In this document: piece after piece, positions 25,766 through 34,603 of the stretch
Numbering within the stretch: the stretch's first letter is position 1
Layout of the letters: every line of letters starts with the position of its first letter
NCBI GenBank assembly: GCA_017538365.1
Contig: JAFYIZ010000017.1
Coordinates: 1 to 58,887, forward strand
Source: a bacterium
Lineage (GTDB): Bacteria > UBP6 > UBA1177
Length of the DNA stretch: 58,887 bases
Direction: 5' to 3'
Notes under the pieces: generated by a model
Seen by the model: only the letters and a program-made list of their open reading frames with translations
Databases searched by the model: none
Told to the model about the DNA's origin: nothing
Made by a program: the position numbers and the translations under genes

Positions 25766-26950
25766 TCACAACTCATTCATCAAAACAAAATCTTTAAATT
25801 TGATATGACGCACTGTGCTTGTCGAATAATCAATATCATCATTCGTAATCACTATTTTCTGGCTTGAGTTGTCGAGTTTTGCAAAAGCTCCGAATTCCCG
25901 TTCGTAGGCTTTTTCCTCGGCAACGCTGTATGCCACCTGAATGTAATATTGTTTGTTGCCCTTATTTGCCACGAAGTCGATCTCATGTTTGTCGTCGGAA
26001 TAGACTTGAAGATTGTAGCCCATGTATATCAGCTCGTTGAAAACGATATTTTCAAAGTTGTGCGTAAGGTCATACCGATTGTTCATGACGCGGATCGAAT
26101 TCAATGAGACATCCTCATTATAGACTTTAGAATAATACTCCAGCTCACGCTTCGATTTCGTGGAATATTTTTTTACTGTCGCTATTGCATAGGCCTCTTC
26201 AAGATATCCGATGTATTTCGCTATCGTCGTGACAGAACACGGCAAACCTGCTCCGTTCATATATTTAGCCACCGAACGGACTGAAAAAATCCTGCTGTTT
26301 GAAAGAAAAATGAAATTTGCAAGCCGCTTGAACATCTCGGTTTTTCTGATGCTGTAACGGTTTATTATATCATTCAGAATTATGGTTTCGTTCAATTCGT
26401 TGAGATATATCCGCTGCCCGCTTTCACCGCTGTATTCGATTCGTTTCGGGAATCCGCCCCAGACAATGTAATCAGTAAGCGTGATTTGTTTGCCGAGTTC
26501 GCGACCATATTCCGCAAGTTCTTTGTACACGAACGGATGTATTCTGAAAGAGACATATCTGCCGGAAAGTTCTTTTGTAAATTCGCGGGAAAGAAGTTTT
26601 GAATTCGAACCGCTGATGAAAACTGAACAGTTTCTGATTCTGAGAGTCCTGCATGCCCCTGCCCAGCCCTGAACGCGCTGCACTTCGTCAAGAAACACAT
26701 AACAAAGCGAATCTTTGCGGTTGTTTTCGATATATTCAAGAAGAGCCGTTTCATCCGGTATGGAAGAAAGAACCGCCGTATCTTCAAAATCCAGATAAAT
26801 TATATTGTCTGATTTTTCCTTTATCTCGCCATAAATCTCACCGAGAATGACCGATTTTCCGCAGCGCCTTATCCCCGTTATTATTTTTATCAGGTCACTG
26901 TCGTAAAATTCGCGGATTGCTTGAATGTATTTTTCCCGTTTAATCATCAT
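25766..26950 (-). CDS. AAA ATPase with DUF4143 C-terminal domain
   Basis: About 394 residues. Walker A is GIRRCGKS near residue 26-33, Walker B is YVFLDEVQ, and the C-terminal part carries the DUF4143 pattern with the nuclease-like EIDFVANKGNKQYYIQV. Two adjacent ATGs (26950 and 26947) follow AGGAGGG; the second has the better spacing. The longer open frame to 27055 reads through the repeated leader and has no binding site. These ATPases are common accessory genes, often multicopy, with unproven function; roles as NTPase toxins or mobile-gene partners have been suggested. AT-rich flanks fit acquisition. Confidence 0.88.
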   Translation of the reverse strand: MMIKREKYIQAIREFYDSDLIKIITGIRRCGKSVILGEIYGEIKEKSDNIIYLDFEDTAVLSSIPDETALLEYIENNRKDSLCYVFLDEVQRVQGWAGACRTLRIRNCSVFISGSNSKLLSREFTKELSGRYVSFRIHPFVYKELAEYGRELGKQITLTDYIVWGGFPKRIEYSGESGQRIYLNELNETIILNDIINRYSIRKTEMFKRLANFIFLSNSRIFSVRSVAKYMNGAGLPCSVTTIAKYIGYLEEAYAIATVKKYSTKSKRELEYYSKVYNEDVSLNSIRVMNNRYDLTHNFENIVFNELIYMGYNLQVYSDDKHEIDFVANKGNKQYYIQVAYSVAEEKAYEREFGAFAKLDNSSQKIVITNDDIDYSTSTVRHIKFKDFVLMNEL

Positions 26951-26970
26951 CTCCCTCCTCGAAAGAACTT

Positions 26971-27052
26971 CTATTGGACAATTTACCATAAAACAACATT
27001 TTTGTCCACCTCTACTGGACAATTTTCCAAAAAGCAGAAAAAGTGTCCAGTA
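26971..27052. promoter_or_regulatory. Tandem 41-bp repeat with paired TGGACA/TGTCCA sites upstream of the AAA ATPase gene
   Basis: Two imperfect 41-bp units (26971-27011 and 27012-27052). Each has TGGACA near its left end (26975, 27016) and the inverted TGTCCA near its right end (27003, 27044), both exactly 41 bp apart between units. The array ends about 20 bp before the ATPase start on the minus strand, a good place for an operator. Confidence 0.6.
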
Positions 27053-27248
27053 CATGCCAGCATTTCAAACCTTAAAACAACTTTTTACAAAAATATAAAT
27101 CCATAATTCAATAAATAAATCAAGTTTTGTTTCCAACACTTTACAAATCTTTCAAAATTATTTTAACAAAACAACAAAGATTAGAGTAAAAATCCGCTGT
27201 CTCAGAAAGACTGGTATAAAATCAATTCACTGCAAGAACAGCTGTTAT
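27053..27248. other. AT-rich gap without a recognised feature
   Basis: Strongly AT-rich sequence between the peptide transporter stop and the operator-like repeat. I see no gene, hairpin terminator or promoter that I can support; a short palindrome AACAGCTGTT lies just after the transporter stop. Confidence 0.5.
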
Positions 27249-28565
27249 TTATTCCGAAATATTGGCGATCTTGTTGATTTTCGGTGCAACGATCATGAGA
27301 AGTGCGCCCAAGACTATCGTGAATGCTGCGATGAGCGAGAATACCGAAAGTTCTCCGAGAACATCGGCAAGTGTTCCTATTTTGGAAGCGAGCCATGCCG
27401 CAACGCCGGTTACTGCGAAATACCAGCCCATGATCTGCGAAGTCATCCGTTTCGGAGCCATGTTCGTGATGAATGAAAGCGAAACGGGCGAAAGTGCGAG
27501 CTCGCCTATCGTGTTGAAGAAGTAAGCCATGCAGAGCCAGAGAGCGCTGCTTTTGACGGTTTCATCCCCGCCTCTTTCAAGCGAAGCACCGACCATAAAG
27601 ATAAATCCTATGCCGAGAATTACAGTTCCGAGTCCCATTTTCATTATCGCGGAAGGCTCTTTTTTGTGTTTTGCAAGAAATACCCAGAATGCCGCGACAG
27701 CAGGAGCAAAGATCATGATGTAAAGCGGGTTGAGCGACTGGAACCAAGCCGTCGGAACTTCAAATCCGAGGACATTGCGCTCGGTGTAGCGGTCGGTGTA
27801 GAGGTTAAGCAGACCGCCCGCCTGTTCGTAAGCAGCCCAGAAGATGATGACTATGAAAAACGAGAAAAGAACAAGTCCGATCTTTCTCTTTTCAAGTGCC
27901 GTAAGAGGCTGTTTTTCAACGACCGCGCCGCTTTCAGCCTTGGTTTTAAGCTGTCCAGCCGTTCCAAGATATCTCTGTCCGTAAGCGTAAACCGCCTGAC
28001 CGACTAACATTCCGACACCTGCAAGACCGAATCCCCAGTGCCAGCCGTATTTGTATGCAAGCCAGCCTACAGCGATTCCGGCAGCAAACGCACCGACGTT
28101 GATACCCATGTAGAAAATCGTGAAACCAGCGTCTTTTCTCGGGTCTCCGTCAGGATAAAGCTCTCCGACCATGGTCGAAATGTTGGGTTTGAGAAGTCCG
28201 ACACCTAAAATTATGAGTCCAAGAGCGCCGTAGAAAGCCCATACCGGCGGGTAAGCCATGAGAAAGTGCCCTGCGCAGAGAAGAAGTCCGCCGAGATAAA
28301 CGCTTTTACGCTGTCCGAGTATCTTATCTGCAACAAATCCGCCCGGAACAGACATCAAGTAAACTAAAAGCTGGTAGTAACCGAGGATCGCGAGTCCTTT
28401 CGCGTCGCTCCAGCCGAGGCCGCCGTCCTGAACTGAGGCAACCATGTAGAGAACAAGGATCGCCTTCATTCCGTAGAACGAAAAGCGCTCCCAAAGTTCA
28501 GTGAAAAAAAGGACGAAAAGCCCTTTCGGGTGTCCCAAAAAACATTCTTTGCTTCGATCGACCAT
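27249..28565 (-). CDS. Proton-dependent oligopeptide transporter (POT/PTR family)
   Basis: A 438-residue MFS-fold inner membrane protein. The family signature FFTELWERFSFYGMKA is at residues about 20-35, and a PNISTMVGELY segment typical of POT carriers follows. It imports di- and tripeptides with protons. Twelve or more hydrophobic segments fit the family, though the length is somewhat short of the usual 460-500. It starts 16 bp after guaB and is probably cotranscribed. Confidence 0.93.
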   Translation of the reverse strand: MVDRSKECFLGHPKGLFVLFFTELWERFSFYGMKAILVLYMVASVQDGGLGWSDAKGLAILGYYQLLVYLMSVPGGFVADKILGQRKSVYLGGLLLCAGHFLMAYPPVWAFYGALGLIILGVGLLKPNISTMVGELYPDGDPRKDAGFTIFYMGINVGAFAAGIAVGWLAYKYGWHWGFGLAGVGMLVGQAVYAYGQRYLGTAGQLKTKAESGAVVEKQPLTALEKRKIGLVLFSFFIVIIFWAAYEQAGGLLNLYTDRYTERNVLGFEVPTAWFQSLNPLYIMIFAPAVAAFWVFLAKHKKEPSAIMKMGLGTVILGIGFIFMVGASLERGGDETVKSSALWLCMAYFFNTIGELALSPVSLSFITNMAPKRMTSQIMGWYFAVTGVAAWLASKIGTLADVLGELSVFSLIAAFTIVLGALLMIVAPKINKIANISE

Positions 28566-28581
28566 GTGACCTCTTTATTTG

Positions 28582-30078
<1,497 letters not shown>

Positions 30079-30089
30079 TCAGTTGCGGC

Positions 30090-30117
30090 ATTTTAATGAT
30101 TCCGAAAATGAAGTCAA
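30090..30117 (-). promoter_or_regulatory. Candidate promoter of guaB
   Basis: On the minus strand TTGACT (30112-30117), 16 bp, TAAAAT (30090-30095), about 39 bp ahead of the guaB start. Confidence 0.6.
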
Positions 30118-30159
30118 GAACCTGTCACAGCAACAATAATAAAAATTTTTCTCAAACTT

Positions 30160-30187
30160 TTGATATTATTTAAATTTTATCTATAAT
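30160..30187 (+). promoter_or_regulatory. Candidate promoter of the sugar-ABC ATPase operon
   Basis: TTGATA (30160-30165), 16 bp, TATAAT (30182-30187). The sequence after the -10 box, AATAAGCGG then T-rich, also follows the -10 box of the ROK kinase gene at 22556. Confidence 0.65.
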
Positions 30188-30215
30188 AAGCGGTTTTTTG
30201 TTGGAGGTATAAAAA

Positions 30216-31313
30216 ATGGCATCGGTTACTTTTGAAAAAGTCGTCAAAAAATACAACGAGGAAACAACGATTCTCAAGGGGATTGATCTGACGGTCAAAG
30301 ACGGCGAATTTCTTGTTCTTGTAGGTCCTTCCGGCTGCGGCAAATCAACGCTGCTTCGTACTCTTGCCGGTCTTGAAACCATCTCGGACGGAAACATCAA
30401 AATCGGAGACAGAATCGTCAACGACATCGCGCCGAAAGACCGCGACATCGCGATGGTTTTCCAAAGTTACGCGCTTTATCCGCACATGACGGTGCGCGAA
30501 AACATGGCGTTCGCACTCAAAATGAGAAAGATGCCTAAAGCCGAAATCGATAAAAAAGTTGAGGAAGCTGCTGCCATGCTCGACATCACCCACCTTCTCG
30601 ACAGGCTTCCGAAACAGATGAGCGGCGGTCAGCGTCAGAGAGTCGCAATGGGCAGAGCAATCGTCAGAGATCCGAAGGTTTTTCTTTTCGACGAGCCGCT
30701 TTCAAACCTTGACGCCTCGCTCAGAACGCAGATGAGAGTCGAGCTCAAAAAGCTGCATGAAAGACTTAAAACCACGATAATCTACGTAACACACGATCAG
30801 GTCGAGGCAATGACGCTGGCCGACAGAATCGTCGTTCTCAACAAGGGCGTGATCCAGCAGGTCGGCACTCCGGCTGAACTTTTCGATACTCCGCAGAATA
30901 TTTTCGTAGCCGGCTTTATCGGTTCTCCTTCGATGAATCTGCTTGAACTCAATGCGGAAAAAGAGGGAAACGAACTGCTTTTGAGCGGTGAAAACATAAA
31001 AATCAAAGTTAAAACTGAAGATGGTTTCAATCCCGAAAAAATAATCGTAGGAGCACGTCCGCAGGATTTTATTTTCGGTGCAACAGAGCCTGAAATCACA
31101 GGAACAGTCGAAATCGTCGAAGCTTTGGGCAGGATGTCGCTGATCCACGTATCAGTTTCCGAAAATGTAAAAATCACCGCCGAAACCGAGTCCGAAACAG
31201 CCAGAAAATACGATATCGGAGACAAAATATCACTCTCTATGAAACACGAAAAACTGCATTTCTTCGATTCCGCGACTCAGACGAGAATATCCAACAAAAT
31301 CCACACATTATGA
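30216..31313 (+). CDS. Sugar ABC transporter ATP-binding protein (MsmX/UgpC/MalK type)
   Basis: A 365-residue ATPase. Walker A GPSGCGKST is at residues 37-45, the signature is MSGGQRQRVAMGRAI and Walker B is VFLFDEPLSNLD. A C-terminal regulatory TOBE/OB domain follows (about residues 240-365). Members power import of oligosaccharides and can serve several permeases. No permease or binding protein is adjacent, so this looks like a shared or orphan ATPase. The next gene overlaps its stop as ATGA. Confidence 0.93.
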   Translation: MASVTFEKVVKKYNEETTILKGIDLTVKDGEFLVLVGPSGCGKSTLLRTLAGLETISDGNIKIGDRIVNDIAPKDRDIAMVFQSYALYPHMTVRENMAFALKMRKMPKAEIDKKVEEAAAMLDITHLLDRLPKQMSGGQRQRVAMGRAIVRDPKVFLFDEPLSNLDASLRTQMRVELKKLHERLKTTIIYVTHDQVEAMTLADRIVVLNKGVIQQVGTPAELFDTPQNIFVAGFIGSPSMNLLELNAEKEGNELLLSGENIKIKVKTEDGFNPEKIIVGARPQDFIFGATEPEITGTVEIVEALGRMSLIHVSVSENVKITAETESETARKYDIGDKISLSMKHEKLHFFDSATQTRISNKIHTL

Positions 31314-32560
31314 AGTTAAAGATTGCTCTGGCGACTCTACTGGTGCTCATTGCGGCACTCTCTGTATACGAATACTTCGAATCTTTGAAAAAAGATGTTA
31401 ACATCAATGTCGGCTGGAGCAACAAAAGCGGCAGAAAAATTAAAGAAACGGTTCATCTTCAGGTGCCGGAAGCTAAATACGACGACTTTTTCGCAGAAAT
31501 TTTAGGCAGTGACAACTGGGAAAACGCAAAAAAGCTCTACCGCAAACAGGCCGGACTCACAAAATTCATGAACGGAGACGTTTTTTCGGTTACAACCGCA
31601 GGAAACAGAACGATTTCCTACGATCTCCACCACTACGCAAACAATTCGAAAGGAGAAAAAATATCGTTTGTCCGCCACGGGAAAGAGTATGTCAGGAAAA
31701 ATGAGCCGATAAACCTTGAAGAAAAAACGATGATCCGCTTCTACACCATAAAAAAATCGCTTGCAGAGGACGACCCTCAGTTTTACGACATCGCAAAAGA
31801 GCGCCTCATCTGGGACTGGGGGATTCTTGACAAGCTGAAACCGGGCGATTCGATAGCCTTTATGATAAAAGGGATTTTCGACCGCGACATTCTCGTGAAA
31901 ACCTACGGAATACTCGGTTTTTCCGTTAAAAGTGAAAATATCGGCGACTTCACGATGACCGCTTTCCGCGACTACATCTACGGAGACTACTTCGTTTCGG
32001 GGCACACCGTCGTTCTTTCGCCTCCGGGATTTTTCCGCGCTCCGATAGACAGCGGCAGAATAACGAGCTACTACGGCACGCGCAATGATCCTTTCAACAA
32101 ACACAAAAGATTCCACAGCGGAGTCGATATTTTAGCTAAAATAGACACTTCAGTACGAGCGGCTGAAAGCGGAACAGTTATATTTGCAGGTGAAAAAGGA
32201 GGTCTGGGAAAAGCGATCGTAATAGACCACGGCAGCGGTCTGCGCACAGTTTACGGTCACCTGAACAGGTTCCTCACAACAAACGGCAGAAAAGTCACCC
32301 GGGGAGAAATCATCGCCGGAGCGGGCAATACCGGCAGATCGACTGCTCCACACCTTCATTTCACAGTGATGCAGGACGGCAAAACGGTTGATCCTCTGCT
32401 TTACACCTACGAAAGAGTGTGGACTGCTCCGTTCGATATTTCCGGCAACTTCAGAACCCTTTCTGCAGAAAGAACGCTCCAGCTAGAAAAGGCGGTCGAC
32501 AACAAAAAAAGTTTTTTTATAAAAGAAAGTAAATTATCAGCAGCAGACAGAAAAAGATGA
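31310..32560 (+). CDS. M23 family metallopeptidase (LytM-like) with N-terminal membrane anchor
   Basis: A 416-residue protein with an N-terminal hydrophobic segment (KIALATLLVLIAALSVYEY) and a C-terminal LytM domain (about residues 255-375). The zinc ligands are in HSGVD and HLHF with a further GHL His. Such enzymes cut peptide cross-links of peptidoglycan, though some act only as activators. The middle part resembles the OapA/LysM-like N-terminal region of the family (LKPGDSIAFMIKG). Overlaps both neighbours by 4 bp. Confidence 0.92.
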   Translation: MKLKIALATLLVLIAALSVYEYFESLKKDVNINVGWSNKSGRKIKETVHLQVPEAKYDDFFAEILGSDNWENAKKLYRKQAGLTKFMNGDVFSVTTAGNRTISYDLHHYANNSKGEKISFVRHGKEYVRKNEPINLEEKTMIRFYTIKKSLAEDDPQFYDIAKERLIWDWGILDKLKPGDSIAFMIKGIFDRDILVKTYGILGFSVKSENIGDFTMTAFRDYIYGDYFVSGHTVVLSPPGFFRAPIDSGRITSYYGTRNDPFNKHKRFHSGVDILAKIDTSVRAAESGTVIFAGEKGGLGKAIVIDHGSGLRTVYGHLNRFLTTNGRKVTRGEIIAGAGNTGRSTAPHLHFTVMQDGKTVDPLLYTYERVWTAPFDISGNFRTLSAERTLQLEKAVDNKKSFFIKESKLSAADRKR

Positions 32561-33939
32561 AAAAAGAATTGTTTTCACACAGATTATTTTTGATTTCATT
32601 AGTAATTTCGCTGCTTTTCTGTATTTCGTGCAGCGAGACTTTCCACAAAAACGGAAAAATGCTCTTCTACACTTCAGAAAAAGACACGATGTACATCATC
32701 TATCAGAAAAACCAGCAGAATTATCTCTTCGCTTCAACCGTTTCCCCGTTTTCGGAAAAATGGGAAAGAAATATTTCCGGTCATCCGGGAACGCCGGTTG
32801 TTAAAATTTTCGGCGACATGCTCGCATGCAACTGCAGAAAAGATTATGTCTGCCTTCTTGACAGAGAGACAGGCAAAACAGTTTTTGAAACTGCTTCCAA
32901 ACTTGTTTTTTCGCCCGAATCAACCGGTTTCACCGTCGAAAACGGTAAAGTCTATACACTCTGCGAAGAAAATTCGGTCTGCGCTTTCGACATAGAAAGC
33001 GGCGAAAAGATCTGGGAAACCGCTCTGGATGCGGAAGAAACTCTTGCCGCCGAATTCAAACTTGAAGAAAATTTCTTTTTCTACGGCACTGAGACTAACG
33101 GAATAACCGCGCTGAATCTGTCGGACGGCAAAAAGTTGTGGCAAACGGACGTTTTGGAAAATCTCAATAATTTTTACGCTTTTCCTGAAACTCTGCTTGC
33201 CGATTACGACTTTATCGACGGTTTCGCCATAACAACCGGTGAAAGTGAGTGGCTTCAGCCATACGTTGGAAAAGTCCGCTGCATAAACGACGGGTTCGTG
33301 ATTGCACAGAACGATGAATTTTTCTCTGTCCTTTTTGTGAAAAACGGCCAGAAATACTGGGATTATCCGAGAACCGGAACAACCATCCTTTCATGCAACG
33401 AAGAAGTTTCGCTCGCCGCTTTTACAGTCAGGAATTTAGAACCGCCGGATTCCGAAACTACCGAAAATTACTTTGACAAAGTCTACATTTTCGACATTTC
33501 AACCGGCGAAAGGGTTTTCGACCACTCTTCCGACATCAACGTGAAAGTTATCAACATAACCGGCTTTTCGGGCAGCACGTTCTATATCGCAACAGAATCG
33601 GGCGAACCTGAATCGAAGAATGTAACTATCGAAAAATATTCAACCAATTCTTTAGAAAAAGAATTAAGCTACACCTTCCCGAAAGGAACAGACGACCCCG
33701 AAATCTTCATAACGCTCGTTCACAGCGACGCAACCTATACAGTTTTCAAAAAAACCAACATTCTTACACCGTCCGACATATCGTTCTACCTTTTTGAGAC
33801 TGAAAGCGGAACTCTTATCGGAAAAATGACGGGATTTCCGGAAGTTATCTACGGCGGCAAAGCCGTTGACATCATCGACTACGACGACTACTTCAACATA
33901 AAAGAGAAAACTCTCTCCGATTTTCTGGAAAAAGAATAA
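32557..33939 (+). CDS. PQQ-like beta-propeller lipoprotein
   Basis: A 460-residue exported protein. The signal ends FCIS-C (Cys25), a lipobox with an unusual Cys at -3. The body has beta-propeller repeats: CLLDRETGKTVFE, AFDIESGEKIWETA and ALNLSDGKKLWQTD are typical blades of the PQQ/BamB-like fold. There is no evidence of a PQQ cofactor site. Probably a periplasmic or surface scaffold. Its stop overlaps the next start by 1 bp. Confidence 0.85.
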   Translation: MKKELFSHRLFLISLVISLLFCISCSETFHKNGKMLFYTSEKDTMYIIYQKNQQNYLFASTVSPFSEKWERNISGHPGTPVVKIFGDMLACNCRKDYVCLLDRETGKTVFETASKLVFSPESTGFTVENGKVYTLCEENSVCAFDIESGEKIWETALDAEETLAAEFKLEENFFFYGTETNGITALNLSDGKKLWQTDVLENLNNFYAFPETLLADYDFIDGFAITTGESEWLQPYVGKVRCINDGFVIAQNDEFFSVLFVKNGQKYWDYPRTGTTILSCNEEVSLAAFTVRNLEPPDSETTENYFDKVYIFDISTGERVFDHSSDINVKVINITGFSGSTFYIATESGEPESKNVTIEKYSTNSLEKELSYTFPKGTDDPEIFITLVHSDATYTVFKKTNILTPSDISFYLFETESGTLIGKMTGFPEVIYGGKAVDIIDYDDYFNIKEKTLSDFLEKE

Positions 33940-34493
33940 TGACTTTATACTTTTTAAAACAGCGCTGGGCTGAAAAACCGCTTGAAAATCTTGAAGTAAC
34001 ATGTGATTTTGCGGCAACCGGTGAAGAAATTTCGGCAGTTTTCAATATAACCGAACCAAGTGTCAAAGCTGAATATTCCGAAATAAATTCCAAAGTTTAT
34101 GAAGAAAGCTGCGCCGAACTTTTTTTATCTTTCGGAAGCGGCTCATACTACAATTTCGAAATCAGCTGCATCGGCTGCGTACTCGCCGAGCACGGAAAAG
34201 ACAGATTCAACAGAGTGCTTTTAGACCCAGAAACAATTGAAAAAATTGAAGTTTTTTCAACTTTGGGAAGCATTCCTTTCGGCATAAAAAATGAAATTAC
34301 AAACTACTCACTGACAGTAAAAATCCCGAAAGAAGTTTTCATTTTCGACGGCGGCAGAATCGACACAATGTCACTTATCGGCAACATTTACAAGTGCGCC
34401 GACAAATCGCCGACTCCGCACTACATGACCCTTTTTGAGATAAAAAGTGAAAGACCTGACTTCCACAGACCCGAATTTTTCAAAAAGTTGTAA
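33939..34493 (+). CDS. CBM9-like carbohydrate-binding domain protein
   Basis: A 184-residue protein whose core, ESCAELFLSFGSGSYYNFE followed by CIGCVLAEHG, matches the CBM9-like/DUF1083 carbohydrate-binding family. No signal peptide is visible, so it may be cytosolic or exported by another route. It is the last gene of the sugar-ATPase/M23/propeller operon and suggests that the operon handles a glycan. The sugar cannot be named. Confidence 0.8.
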   Translation: MTLYFLKQRWAEKPLENLEVTCDFAATGEEISAVFNITEPSVKAEYSEINSKVYEESCAELFLSFGSGSYYNFEISCIGCVLAEHGKDRFNRVLLDPETIEKIEVFSTLGSIPFGIKNEITNYSLTVKIPKEVFIFDGGRIDTMSLIGNIYKCADKSPTPHYMTLFEIKSERPDFHRPEFFKKL

Positions 34494-34542
34494 TTATCAG
34501 ATAATTTCTGTTTGACTTTTAAAATAAAAAATCGTCTAAAAC

Positions 34543-34571
34543 TTGTTTTTGGTTTTTCTATCTGATACAAT
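34543..34571 (+). promoter_or_regulatory. Candidate promoter of the type IIL restriction-modification gene
   Basis: TTGTTT (34543-34548), 17 bp, TACAAT (34566-34571), 33 bp ahead of the ATG. This is the one clear case with a 17-bp rather than 16-bp spacer. Confidence 0.5.
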
Positions 34572-34603
34572 TACGGGCTTTAATTGTGATTAACGGAGCA
34601 AAA

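Noticed and set aside
26951-27055. Upstream extension of the AAA ATPase to 27055
   Set aside because: The extension reads through the duplicated operator-like DNA, has no binding site, and the conserved protein begins at the ATG pair after AGGAGGG.
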